Notes: generated by a model from the letters alone, not told the origin. A stretch of 11,064 nucleotides of DNA from Aquitalea sp. (GCA_019232735.1 JAFANL010000148.1:1-11064); one strand, 5' to 3'; positions 1-6,887 are shown, numbered from the stretch's first letter. Made by a program: numbers and translations.

Positions 1-12
1 CACAGCAACAAC

Positions 13-45
13 CGGCCCGACCTCCTGCACAAGGAAGCCGGGCCG
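13..45. terminator. GC-rich hairpin upstream of the thioredoxin-like gene
   Basis: The arms CGGCCCG (13-19) and CGGGCCG (39-45) are perfect complements. Further pairs inside (21/37 and 23-26/32-35) extend the stem with two mismatches and leave a 5-base loop. The following bases are T-containing but not a real T-run. It could terminate a gene ending left of the window, or be a leader hairpin of the thioredoxin-like gene. Direction is not decidable from here. Confidence 0.4.
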
Positions 46-97
46 ATTGTCTTCAGGAATGTTATCCTCCTGCTGCCTTTGCCGACAGGAGCCCGCC

Positions 98-433
98 ATG
101 GCCTATAACAGTGCATTCACCCCGCAAGACAGCGAGCCCAGCGCCGAACAGCTGGCCACCATGCCTGGCACGCTGTTACTGGAATTCGCTGCCCCATGGT
201 GCGCCCATTGCCAGGCGGCGCAGCCCTTGCTGATCGAAGCCCTGCACGCCTATCCCGCCTTGTCGCACCTGAAGTTTGAAGATGGCAAGGGACGACGTCT
301 GGGGCGTAGCTTCAAGGTGAAATTATGGCCTACCCTGATAGTGCTGCGCGACGGGGCCGAAGTTGCCCGTCTGGTGCGCCCGGACAGTGTTGCCGCCATC
401 GCCGGCATGCTGGCCGACGCAGCCACCGTCTGA
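98..433 (+). CDS. Small thioredoxin-fold protein (WCAHC active site)
   Basis: This is a 111-residue single-domain thioredoxin-like protein, close to the usual length of thioredoxin. The redox motif W-C-A-H-C lies at residues 34-38, with the two cysteines at 35 and 38, and the expected cis-proline follows in the KLWPTL segment (Pro78). Glu29 stands where classical thioredoxins have the buried Asp. The dipeptide between the cysteines is AH rather than the GP of TrxA, so its redox potential and partners probably differ. I see no signal peptide, so it is likely cytoplasmic. The ATG at 98 is chosen because an ACAGGAG ribosome site lies seven bases before it; an in-frame TTG at 47 overlaps the upstream hairpin and lacks a good site. 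A disulfide reductase role is inferred from the family; the substrate is unknown. A radical SAM gene follows after 87 bases and a hairpin. Confidence 0.85.
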   Translation: MAYNSAFTPQDSEPSAEQLATMPGTLLLEFAAPWCAHCQAAQPLLIEALHAYPALSHLKFEDGKGRRLGRSFKVKLWPTLIVLRDGAEVARLVRPDSVAAIAGMLADAATV

Positions 434-451
434 ACTTCTACTTTATTGATT

Positions 452-480
452 TGCCCCGTGGCTACCCGCCACGGGCAGTT
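452..480 (+). terminator. Hairpin after the thioredoxin-like gene
   Basis: CCCGTGGC (455-462) pairs perfectly with GCCACGGG (468-475) across a 5-base loop, and TG/CA pairs extend the stem past a bulged C. Only a short T-rich stretch (GTTT) follows. It lies 20 bases after the thioredoxin-like stop codon, so a terminator or attenuator before the radical SAM gene is likely. It also argues against starting that gene at the upstream TTG (446), which would put this hairpin in coding sequence. Confidence 0.5.
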
Positions 481-520
481 TGACGCAATGGCCGGCCCGC
501 CGTTGCAGGAAATGGATGTC

Positions 521-2446
521 ATGCAGTCCTCCCATGCCGCACAGGAACACAGCCCGCGCATTCTGTCGCTCATCCCGCCGATGACACAGTTGAATACGCC
601 CTATCCGTCCACCGCCTACATCACCGGCTTCCTGCGTTCACGCCAGCTCACCGCCTTTCAGGAGGACCTGGCCCTGCAGCTGGTACTGCGGCTGTTTTCC
701 GTGACCGGCCTGCAGGCCGTGCGCCAGCAGATTGACGCCATTCCGCCAAAAAAACGCAGCGGCCAGCTGCATGGCTTTGTCGGCCAGTTCGACCGTTATC
801 TGGCCACCATCGGCCCGGTAATTGCCTTTTTGCAAGGGCGCGACTCCACCGTAGCCCATCGTATCTGCGGGCGTAACTTTCTGCCGGAAGGCGAACGTTT
901 TGCCGCACTGGAAGTGTATGTGGACCCGGATGACCCCTATGGTGGCGACCCGCTGGCCTGGGCTTTCGGCGCACTGGGCCAGCAAGACCGTGCCCGCCAC
1001 CTGGCTACGCTGTATCTGAACGATATTGCGGATGTACTGCGCGAAGCGGTGGATGAGCGCTTCGAATTCGTGCGTTATGCCGAATCGCTGGCCATGAGCC
1101 AACCCACCTTCGACCCACTGGCCCGTGCGCTAGCCGGCAAACCCACACTGGTGGACGACACCCTGCAACAACTGGTGGAAGAAGCCATTGCCCGCCATCA
1201 GCCGGACATCGTGCTGCTGTCGGTGCCCTTTCCCGGCTCGGTCTACGCGGCCTTTCGCATTGCCCAGACCATCAAGTCACGCTGGCCCGCCATCCGCACC
1301 GTGCTGGGCGGCGGTTTCGTCAACACCGAACTGCGCGAGCTGAAAGAGCCACGGGTATTCGACTATTTCGATTTCATCACGCTGGATGATGGCGAAAAAC
1401 CGCTGCTGGCGCTGCTGGAGCATCTGCAAGGCAAGCGCTCGGTGTCGCGACTGGTACGCACCTTCGTGCGCGAGGATGGTCAGGTGCGCTACATCAATAT
1501 GATGGAGGCCGACATCCCCTTCGAAGAAGTGGGCACGCCCACCTGGGATGGCCTGCCCATCGACCGTTACTTGTCCTTGCTCGACATGCTCAATCCCATG
1601 CACCGGCTGTGGAGTGACGGGCGCTGGAACAAGCTGACGGTGGCCCATGGCTGTTACTGGAAAAAGTGCAGCTTCTGTGACGTGACGCTGGACTACATCT
1701 CGCGCTACGAAACCGCCTCCGCCAGCACGCTGGTGGACCGCATCGAGGCCATCATTGCCGAAACCGGCCAGACCGGCTTTCATTTCGTGGATGAAGCCGC
1801 CCCGCCCAAGATGCTGCGCGCGCTGGCCGAAGAACTGCTGCGGCGCAATGTATCGATATCCTGGTGGGGCAATATCCGCTTCGAAAAATCCTTCACCCCG
1901 GAGCTGTGCCAGTTGCTGGCGGAAAGCGGCTGCATTGCTATTTCCGGCGGGCTGGAAGTTGCCTCTGACCGCCTGCTCAAGCTGATGAAAAAAGGCGTGT
2001 CGGTGGAACAGGTGGCCCGCGTCACGCAAAGCTTTACCGAGGCCGGGGTGCTGGTACATGCCTACCTGATGTATGGCTTCCCCACCCAGACCGTGCAGGA
2101 CACGGTGGATGCGCTGGAATACGTGCGCCAGCTGTTTGATACCGGTTGCATCCAGTCCGGCTTCTTCCACCGCTTTGCCTGTACCGTGCACTCGCCGGTG
2201 GGCCAGAACCCGGAAGAATACGGCGTCACCCTGCAGCCTTTGCCACCGGTCAGCTTTGCCAAGAACGACGTCGGCTTCATCGACCCCACCGGCACCGATC
2301 ACGACACCATGGGTAAGGCACTGAACAAGGCCCTGTACAACTTCATGCATGGCATCGGGCTGGATCAGGATGTACGCAACTGGTTTGACAGCCGGGTACC
2401 CAAGCCGCGCGTGCCGCGCAACTTCATCGCACGCGCACTGGGCTAA
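521..2446 (+). CDS. Cobalamin-binding-type radical SAM protein, uncharacterised
   Basis: With the ATG at 521 (AGGA ten bases upstream) the product has 641 residues. The N-terminus carries the PP-x-TQLNTPYPSTAYITGFL pattern common in B12-binding radical SAM enzymes. Around residues 226-300 is a Rossmann-like segment (PDIVLLSVPFPGS, then VLGGGF) resembling a cobalamin-binding domain but without the DxHxxG base-off motif. The radical SAM core covers roughly residues 370-560. Its cluster cysteines are at 378, 383 and 386, giving CX4CX2C rather than the canonical CX3CX2C, and GGLE and MYGFP segments typical of the barrel follow. It should cleave S-adenosylmethionine at a [4Fe-4S] cluster; whether it is a methyltransferase or something else cannot be told. 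Earlier in-frame starts at 446 (TTG), 488 and 512 lack a properly spaced ribosome site. No precursor peptide or pathway partner is apparent nearby. Confidence 0.85.
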   Translation: MQSSHAAQEHSPRILSLIPPMTQLNTPYPSTAYITGFLRSRQLTAFQEDLALQLVLRLFSVTGLQAVRQQIDAIPPKKRSGQLHGFVGQFDRYLATIGPVIAFLQGRDSTVAHRICGRNFLPEGERFAALEVYVDPDDPYGGDPLAWAFGALGQQDRARHLATLYLNDIADVLREAVDERFEFVRYAESLAMSQPTFDPLARALAGKPTLVDDTLQQLVEEAIARHQPDIVLLSVPFPGSVYAAFRIAQTIKSRWPAIRTVLGGGFVNTELRELKEPRVFDYFDFITLDDGEKPLLALLEHLQGKRSVSRLVRTFVREDGQVRYINMMEADIPFEEVGTPTWDGLPIDRYLSLLDMLNPMHRLWSDGRWNKLTVAHGCYWKKCSFCDVTLDYISRYETASASTLVDRIEAIIAETGQTGFHFVDEAAPPKMLRALAEELLRRNVSISWWGNIRFEKSFTPELCQLLAESGCIAISGGLEVASDRLLKLMKKGVSVEQVARVTQSFTEAGVLVHAYLMYGFPTQTVQDTVDALEYVRQLFDTGCIQSGFFHRFACTVHSPVGQNPEEYGVTLQPLPPVSFAKNDVGFIDPTGTDHDTMGKALNKALYNFMHGIGLDQDVRNWFDSRVPKPRVPRNFIARALG

Positions 2447-2668
2447 GGAAGGGCCGCCCTCCAGTTCCTAATACCGGGCATTTTTCCATCAAGGCCCGCC
2501 ACCAGCCCGCTCCGGACTGCAACAATGTTGTTCGGGGCCGCGGCGAGCCGCCAAGACATGGCGGCATGCTGAACGATTGACGTGCAAGCGGCTCCAAGCA
2601 ACTGTTGTCACTGCGGCAACATACCATGCTGATTCCACCGCAACCCTCGTCACGCAAGGAGAACCGCC
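2447..2668. promoter_or_regulatory. Intergenic region upstream of the phasin gene
   Basis: This 222-base gap holds several small inverted repeats: CAACAATGTTG (2520-2530, perfect 5-1-5), GCGGC-GA-GCCGC around 2540, and CAACTGTTG near 2599 (4-1-4). The two CAAC..GTTG elements are about 80 bases apart and could be operator sites for a regulator of granule proteins such as PhaR, but this is inference. TTGACG at 2577-2582 is a possible -35 element, without a convincing -10 at 16-18 bases. No strong terminator of the radical SAM gene is seen. Confidence 0.3.
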
Positions 2669-3061
2669 ATGTCATCCAGCCCGAAGAATGCCAAGCTGCC
2701 ACAGCAGGCCAGCCTCGACATCACCCTGAAATTTCTGCAAGTTTCAATGAACAATGTCGAACAGCTGGTGAATTTCCAGATCAGCACCAGCCGCGAACAC
2801 CTGGACAATTACGCCAAATCCATCCAGGCCCTGAGCCAGGCCAGCAATCCGCAAGAAGCACTCAGCCAGATCAGCGACATTGCCAAAGCCAATGCCAACA
2901 AGGCAATGGAATGCTCCGGCGAATTCTGCGGCATTCTGTCCAAGGCACAGGAAGAACTGCAAGACCTGGCGCTGGAACACTTGTCCAGCGTACAGAACTC
3001 GCTGCAAAACATGGCCAGCTATCTCCACCAGCCTGCTGGCGAGACCGACAAGAAAAAATAA
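2669..3061 (+). CDS. phaP: Phasin family protein (PHA granule-associated)
   Basis: This is a 130-residue, almost wholly helical protein with no signal peptide or transmembrane segment. The pattern from residue 15 (LDITLKFLQVSMNNVEQLVNFQ, then REHLDNYAKSIQALSQASNPQEAL) is typical of the phasin_2 family of short betaproteobacterial phasins. The middle (SDIAKANANKAMECSGEF) and the amphipathic helix around EELQDLALEHLSS also fit. The tail is hydrophilic and ends in three lysines. Phasins coat polyhydroxyalkanoate granules and control their size and number; no PHA synthase gene is in the window, so the link rests on family resemblance. The start is secure: AAGGAG at 2656-2661 is followed by seven bases and the ATG. 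It appears monocistronic, with its own upstream region and a strong hairpin after it. It may be one of several phasin paralogs in the genome. Confidence 0.85.
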   Translation: MSSSPKNAKLPQQASLDITLKFLQVSMNNVEQLVNFQISTSREHLDNYAKSIQALSQASNPQEALSQISDIAKANANKAMECSGEFCGILSKAQEELQDLALEHLSSVQNSLQNMASYLHQPAGETDKKK

Positions 3062-3074
3062 TCCCCCCTCAACA

Positions 3075-3109
3075 CAACAGCCCGCCATCTGATGATGTGC
3101 GGGCTGTTG
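3075..3109. terminator. 11-bp perfect hairpin between convergent genes
   Basis: CAACAGCCCGC (3075-3085) and GCGGGCTGTTG (3099-3109) are perfect complements around a 13-base loop, starting 14 bases after the phasin stop. There is no T-run on either side. Placed between the phasin gene (+) and the convergent CDGSH-like gene (-), it probably serves both. Confidence 0.75.
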
Positions 3110-3134
3110 CGCTGGCAGACAGGCAAGCGGGACT

Positions 3135-3302
3135 TCAATCGTCGCCGAAATCAGCCTCGGCCGCCTGTTGTTCGGCTTCTTGCTGCTCCTGGGCCAGCTT
3201 GGCCTGCCATTGCTCTTCGCTCAAACCATGGCTGCCATCGCAATAGTCACGTCGCCCACATCCACAACGACCGATATCGGCCGGATTCGCCTGCACTCGC
3301 AT
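3135..3302 (-). CDS. 55-residue protein with compact CDGSH-like iron-sulfur motif
   Basis: The protein starts at 3302, where AAGGAG lies five bases before the ATG; a longer frame from 3359 is open but has no such site. Residues 12-25 read RCGCGRRDYCDGSH, giving cysteines 13, 15 and 21 and histidine 25. These match the three-Cys one-His ligands of CDGSH [2Fe-2S] proteins, but only five residues separate the second and third cysteines, where the usual pattern CXCX2(S/T)X3PXCDGSH has eight. The rest is a Gln/Glu/Ala-rich helix (EEQWQAKLAQEQQEAEQQ) with an acidic tail. Cluster binding and a redox or electron-transfer role are inferences from the motif. It follows the orphan solute-binding gene after 103 bases on the same strand and is convergent with the phasin gene. 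The clean reading frame and strong ribosome site make it likely to be a real gene. Confidence 0.7.
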   Translation of the reverse strand: MRVQANPADIGRCGCGRRDYCDGSHGLSEEQWQAKLAQEQQEAEQQAAEADFGDD

Positions 3303-3375
3303 CAACTCTCCTTGTTCAAAACCAGCCGGCCCGCATCGCCCATCTCGCATGGACTGCACGCTAACAACCGGCGCG

Positions 3376-3394
3376 GGGCAAGACTACCCTGCCC
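3376..3394 (-). terminator. Weak hairpin after the orphan solute-binding gene
   Basis: GGGCA (3376-3380) and TGCCC (3390-3394) form a 5-bp stem with a 9-base loop, 12 bases beyond the stop codon of the solute-binding protein gene on the minus strand. No T-run follows. It may be a weak terminator; the remainder of the 103-base gap shows nothing else I can name. Confidence 0.25.
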
Positions 3395-3405
3395 AGCCCT
3401 TTGAA

Positions 3406-4131
3406 TCAACGATAAGTGCCAATAATGCGCTCTGCAGCACCACTGGCCCGCAAGCGCGCCACGCCGGCTGCAATGGCCTGCGTCTGGGTGTTGTTGAAGC
3501 CCGGAGAGGACGCCAGGAATACATGCATGGGTTCGCCCAGCTTCAAGCCATAACGCAGCTGGGCCGGATCGCCACCGGCCTGGCGGTAGATGGACTTGGC
3601 TGCCAGATCCGCCGCCACCCACAGATCAATGCGCCGCGCGGCCAGCTTGCGGGCATTGATCTCTTCGGAAAAACCGGGGTCAATCAAGGCAAAGCCCATG
3701 TCCCGCAGCATTTTCTCTGCCGGATTGCCACGCAAGACGGCAACACGCATGCCCTTGGCTTCTTCTAGCGAGCGCGGCATGGCTGCACCGGCACTGATGA
3801 AAACGAACTGGTACTGGAACAATTCGGCAATCCAGTTGTACTGCCGCTCGCGCTCGGCAGTCCGGGTCAGCGGAATGATGATGCGGTCACGACTGCTGCG
3901 CGTATCACTCTGTGCGCGTAACCAGGGCAGAAAACGGTAATTGAAATGGAGCCCGTGCAATTGCCCGGCCGCATCCAGCAGTTCCACGGCGATGCCGGCC
4001 GCCTTGCCCTGTTCTTCATAACTGAAGGGCGGAATGGGGCCGGCATCGACGGTGATTTCCTGCGCTGCCGCCACCCTGACGGCATAGCAGGCCAGCAAGA
4101 CAAACAGCAACAAACGACAAGGTGCAAACAT
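3406..4131 (-). CDS. Orphan family-3 periplasmic solute-binding protein
   Basis: This 241-residue protein has the layout of amino-acid-type (family 3, PBPb) solute-binding proteins: PPFSYEEQGKAAGIAVELL near the mature N-terminus, FLPWLRAQ, FQYQFVFI, a RVAVLRGNPAEKML hinge region and IDLWVAADLAAKSIY in lobe two. The N-terminus is a secretion signal. Cleavage after AAA at residue 23 would give a soluble periplasmic protein, while LLAC at 12-15 also fits a lipobox, so lipoprotein anchoring at Cys15 is an alternative. No permease or ATPase gene is adjacent; such stand-alone proteins may serve distant transporters or sensors. The ligand cannot be predicted. The start is supported by the signal peptide, but no Shine-Dalgarno sequence is visible before it. 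Directly upstream is a 92-base A+T-rich gap separating it from the PotF-like gene. Confidence 0.8.
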   Translation of the reverse strand: MFAPCRLLLFVLLACYAVRVAAAQEITVDAGPIPPFSYEEQGKAAGIAVELLDAAGQLHGLHFNYRFLPWLRAQSDTRSSRDRIIIPLTRTAERERQYNWIAELFQYQFVFISAGAAMPRSLEEAKGMRVAVLRGNPAEKMLRDMGFALIDPGFSEEINARKLAARRIDLWVAADLAAKSIYRQAGGDPAQLRYGLKLGEPMHVFLASSPGFNNTQTQAIAAGVARLRASGAAERIIGTYR

Positions 4132-4223
4132 GTCAGACCAGTGGAAAAGTGTAATCAGTCTTTATTTTTTACTTAAAACTGAATAAATAGCTAGTTATTT
4201 TTCCAATCCAGTCGACCGTACAA
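4132..4223 (-). promoter_or_regulatory. A+T-rich gap, probable promoter region of the orphan binding protein
   Basis: This 92-base stretch is strikingly A+T-rich compared with its GC-rich surroundings, with runs of T around 4161-4170 and 4197-4202. It lies upstream of the minus-strand solute-binding gene and after the PotF-like stop codon. A promoter is plausible, but I could not find a -35/-10 pair with good spacing, nor a clear terminator hairpin for the PotF-like gene. Confidence 0.35.
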
Positions 4224-5318
4224 TCAACGGCCGGTTTTCAGCTGTGTCCATAAACGGTTCTGCAGGCGCAGAATATCAGTCGGCAAGGGCTGTAACAGAA
4301 ATAGCGTCTGCATCACTGCAGGGGGCGGATAAATGCCGGCATCGCTGGCGATGGCAGGCTTCACCAGCTTGCGTGCCGGGAGATTCGGGGTGGGATAGAA
4401 CACTTTGTTAGTGATGTCCGCTGCGGTTTCCGGCTCCAGGATGTGGTTGATCCACTGGTGTGCCGCCGCCGGGTTGGGCGCATCTTTGGGAATGGCCATC
4501 ATGTCCACGGAAAACGGTGCCCCGCTTTTGGGAATGACATAGCCGATCTGGTAATGCTTGCCTGCATCGGCGGCCCGGCGCTTGGCAATCCCGACATCAC
4601 CAGACCAGGCCACGGCCAGACAGATGTCACCATTGGCCAGATCATTGATATAGCCGGAGGAGTTGAACTGGGTGATATAGGGGCGGATTTTCTTCAGTGC
4701 CTCGAAGGCTGCCTGATAATCAGCCGGATTCTTGCTGTTGGGGTCTTTATGCAGATAGTGCAAGGTAATGGCGAATACATCGCTGGCCTGATCCAGCATC
4801 GACACCCCGCAGCCCTTCAGCTTGGCCAGGCTTCTGGTATCAAACAACAGGTCCCAGCTGTCCAGCGCCACCTCATTACCCAGCACCGCCTTCACCTTGG
4901 TCAGGTTCAGGCCCAGACCATCGGTGAACCAGGCATACGGTACGCCGTATTTGTTGCCTGGGTCGGCCGTGGCCACCATTTTCAGCAATTGCGGATCCAG
5001 ATTGGCCAGATTGGGTAGCTGCGCCTTGTTGAGCGGCAGATAGATGCCGGCAGCCGCCTGGCGCGCCATGTAGTTGGAGGTGGGCACCACGATATCGTAG
5101 CCGGCTCGGCCGGTCAGCATCTTGGCCTGCAAGGTGTCGTCACTGTCGTAGACATCGTATTTCACCTTGATGCCGGTTTGCTTCTCGAAACTGGGAATGG
5201 TCTGCTCGCCGATATAGTCGGACCAGTTATACACGTGCAACTCTGCCGCCTGGGCACTCAGGCCAAGGCCCAGCACGGTACTGGCCAACAAGCGAGACAT
5301 GGTGGGTATAAAACGCAT
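4224..5318 (-). CDS. potF: PotF/SpuD-like periplasmic polyamine-binding protein
   Basis: This 364-residue protein is collinear with PotF, the periplasmic putrescine-binding component of the PotFGHI ABC transporter. Residues 1 to about 25 are a signal peptide ending in SAQAA. The ligand motif NWSDYI is at 31-36, SGYINDLANGDIC at 221-233, AWSGDV at 237-242, and GIYPPPAV and VFYPTPN lie near the C-terminus. Trp32, Ser33, Asp34, Tyr35, Trp238 and Asp241 match PotF ligand residues. Residues at the positions of PotF Ser85, Glu185 and Phe276 appear changed to Thr80, Asp180 and Val271, so the ligand may not be plain putrescine. The ATG at 5318 is chosen because it opens the signal peptide and follows GGGAG by eight bases; an ATG at 5396 would bury the signal. 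No potGHI genes are in the window. It lies downstream of the aminotransferase gene, separated by two hairpins. Confidence 0.9.
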   Translation of the reverse strand: MRFIPTMSRLLASTVLGLGLSAQAAELHVYNWSDYIGEQTIPSFEKQTGIKVKYDVYDSDDTLQAKMLTGRAGYDIVVPTSNYMARQAAAGIYLPLNKAQLPNLANLDPQLLKMVATADPGNKYGVPYAWFTDGLGLNLTKVKAVLGNEVALDSWDLLFDTRSLAKLKGCGVSMLDQASDVFAITLHYLHKDPNSKNPADYQAAFEALKKIRPYITQFNSSGYINDLANGDICLAVAWSGDVGIAKRRAADAGKHYQIGYVIPKSGAPFSVDMMAIPKDAPNPAAAHQWINHILEPETAADITNKVFYPTPNLPARKLVKPAIASDAGIYPPPAVMQTLFLLQPLPTDILRLQNRLWTQLKTGR

Positions 5319-5351
5319 GATGGATACTCCCGTTACTCCTGCTGAGGAAAT

Positions 5352-5380
5352 CCGCAAGCCGGCCACAGCCGGGCTTGCGG
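5352..5380 (-). terminator. Hairpin in the leader of the PotF-like gene
   Basis: CCGCAAGCC (5352-5360) and GGCTTGCGG (5372-5380) pair perfectly, with GGC/GCC pairs inside across one bulged base and a CACA loop. On the minus strand the stem is followed by ATTTCC, a weak T tail. It sits 33 bases before the PotF-like start codon, so it could be a terminator of read-through, an attenuator or an mRNA stabiliser. Confidence 0.6.
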
Positions 5381-5408
5381 GATGATTGGCGTCCACGGAA
5401 GTGAGTCT

Positions 5409-5458
5409 GGCTGGCTCTGATGGCCATTTGCTTGCCGCAGATCACCATCAGGCCAGCC
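5409..5458 (-). terminator. Long hairpin after the aminotransferase gene
   Basis: GGCTGGC (5409-5415) plus CTGATGG (5417-5423) pair with CCATCAG (5445-5451) plus GCCAGCC (5452-5458), leaving one bulged T and a 21-base loop. It begins 19 bases past the aminotransferase stop codon on the minus strand. No T-run follows, so it may be a terminator or a 3' stabilising structure that partly separates expression of the two genes. Confidence 0.6.
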
Positions 5459-5477
5459 CTGTGCCGGCCCGATGCTT

Positions 5478-6860
5478 TCAGATCAGGCCCAGCTCCTGCG
5501 CGGTTCGGTCTACCGCGCGCTGCGTCTTGGCCACCAGTTCGTCGATCTGCCCGCGGCTGATGGACAAGGCCGGCGCCATGATCATGCGGCCATGGGTGGC
5601 ACGGATGATCACGCCTTCGTCAAAACCGTGACTGCGGCAACGCCAGGTAATGTCGTCCTCATTGGCAAACAGCTTGCGACTGGGCTTGTCTTCGGCAAAC
5701 TGCAGCGCAGCCACCATGCCCACCCCCTGGATTTCCGCCACCAGCGGATGCTGGCCGAATACCTGGCGCAAGCAGGTTTGCAGATAGGGGCCGGTATCCT
5801 CCCTGACAGCATCCACCAGGCCACCGTGTTGCAGCACGTCCAGATTGGCCAGCGCCACCGCTGCAGCCACCGGATGACCGGAATAGGTCAGGCCATGGGC
5901 AAACACCCCGCCCTTGTCCACCAGCGCCTGGGCCATGCGCCGCGACAATACCAGCCCACCCATGGGGATGTAGCCAGAAGTGAGCCCCTTGGCGATGCTG
6001 AGCGTATCGGGCTGGAAATCGAAATGCTGGTGGGCAAACCACTCGCCGGTACGACCAAAGCCGCCGATGACTTCGTCGGCACACAGCAGCACATCGTATT
6101 TCTTGCAAATGCGCTGAATTTCCGGCCAGTAACTTTCCGGTGGAAAAATCATGCCCCCCGCGCCCTGGAAGGGCTCGGCCACGAAGGCGGCCACCTTGTC
6201 GGCCCCCAGCTGCAGAATCTTGTTTTCCAGTTCCTGCGCGCACTTGAGGCCAAACTCAGCCGGACTCAAGGCACCTCCATGAGCAAACCAGTAAGGTTCA
6301 CCAATGTGCTCGACACCGGGAATCGGCAGATTGCCCATCTCGTGCATGAAGGCCATGCCGCCCAAGGAGGCACTACCCACGGTGGAGCCGTGATAGCCGT
6401 TGTGGCGGCCAATGAAGATTTTCTTGTCCGGCTGGCCCATGACATCCCAGAAACGGCGCACGGTACGGATCAGCACCTCATTGGCCTCCGAGCCGGAGTT
6501 GGTGTAGATCACATGGCTGTAATCACCGGGCAGCAAGGAAAACAGCCGCTCGGACAGCTCAATGACTGCCGGATGGGTGGTGTGGAAAAACATATTGTAG
6601 TAACTCAGCTGCTTGAGCTGCTGGGTGGCGGCATCAATCAACTCCTGCCGGCCATAGCCGACATTGGTGCACCACAGGCCGGACATGCCATCAAGATATT
6701 GCTTGCCCTCACTATCCCAGAGATACAGGCCTTCGCCACGGGTGATGACACGCGGACCCTCCTCGTTCAGGGCCTTCTGATCGAGAAAAGCATGAATATG
6801 ATGAGCGGCATCCAGGGCCTGATAGTCGGCGGTGCTGCGTTGGGATTGATGATTGTGCAT
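5478..6860 (-). CDS. spuC: Putrescine:pyruvate-type aminotransferase (SpuC-like)
   Basis: This is a PLP-dependent class III (omega) aminotransferase of 460 residues, closely resembling Pseudomonas SpuC along its whole length. It should move the amino group of putrescine (or other polyamines) to pyruvate, giving 4-aminobutanal and alanine in the cytoplasm. Visible landmarks are GLWCTNVGYGR near the N-terminus, the phosphate-binding NSGSEAN, GRHNGYHGST, AEPFQGAGG, the cofactor aspartate in ADEVIGGFGRTGEW, and the Schiff-base lysine in AKGLTSGYIPMGG (residue 291 with this start). TYSGHPVAAA and GVGMVAAL close the fold. The ATG at 6860 has GGAG six bases upstream; an alternative ATG at 6872 lacks a good site. 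It lies 27 bases after the aldehyde dehydrogenase gene in the same direction, consistent with one operon for successive steps. Preference for putrescine over other omega-amines is inferred. Confidence 0.9.
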   Translation of the reverse strand: MHNHQSQRSTADYQALDAAHHIHAFLDQKALNEEGPRVITRGEGLYLWDSEGKQYLDGMSGLWCTNVGYGRQELIDAATQQLKQLSYYNMFFHTTHPAVIELSERLFSLLPGDYSHVIYTNSGSEANEVLIRTVRRFWDVMGQPDKKIFIGRHNGYHGSTVGSASLGGMAFMHEMGNLPIPGVEHIGEPYWFAHGGALSPAEFGLKCAQELENKILQLGADKVAAFVAEPFQGAGGMIFPPESYWPEIQRICKKYDVLLCADEVIGGFGRTGEWFAHQHFDFQPDTLSIAKGLTSGYIPMGGLVLSRRMAQALVDKGGVFAHGLTYSGHPVAAAVALANLDVLQHGGLVDAVREDTGPYLQTCLRQVFGQHPLVAEIQGVGMVAALQFAEDKPSRKLFANEDDITWRCRSHGFDEGVIIRATHGRMIMAPALSISRGQIDELVAKTQRAVDRTAQELGLI

Positions 6861-6887
6861 TGAAGTCTCCATGCCGGATGTCCCGGC

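Noticed and set aside
446..520. TTG or upstream ATG starts for the radical SAM gene
   Set aside because: The extension covers a hairpin, lacks a well-spaced ribosome site and adds residues before the conserved N-terminal motif.
1277..2350. 357-codon open frame on the - strand inside the radical SAM gene
   Set aside because: Antisense shadow; no domain, and the + strand frame is clearly coding.
2605..3246. 213-codon + strand frame overlapping the phasin gene
   Set aside because: Out of frame with a phasin that has a strong ribosome site; product is low-complexity Gln/Arg/Ser-rich.
5472..6863. 463-codon open frame on the + strand opposite the aminotransferase gene
   Set aside because: It is a mirror of a GC-rich coding gene; the product has no recognisable domain, while the opposite strand has all class III aminotransferase motifs.
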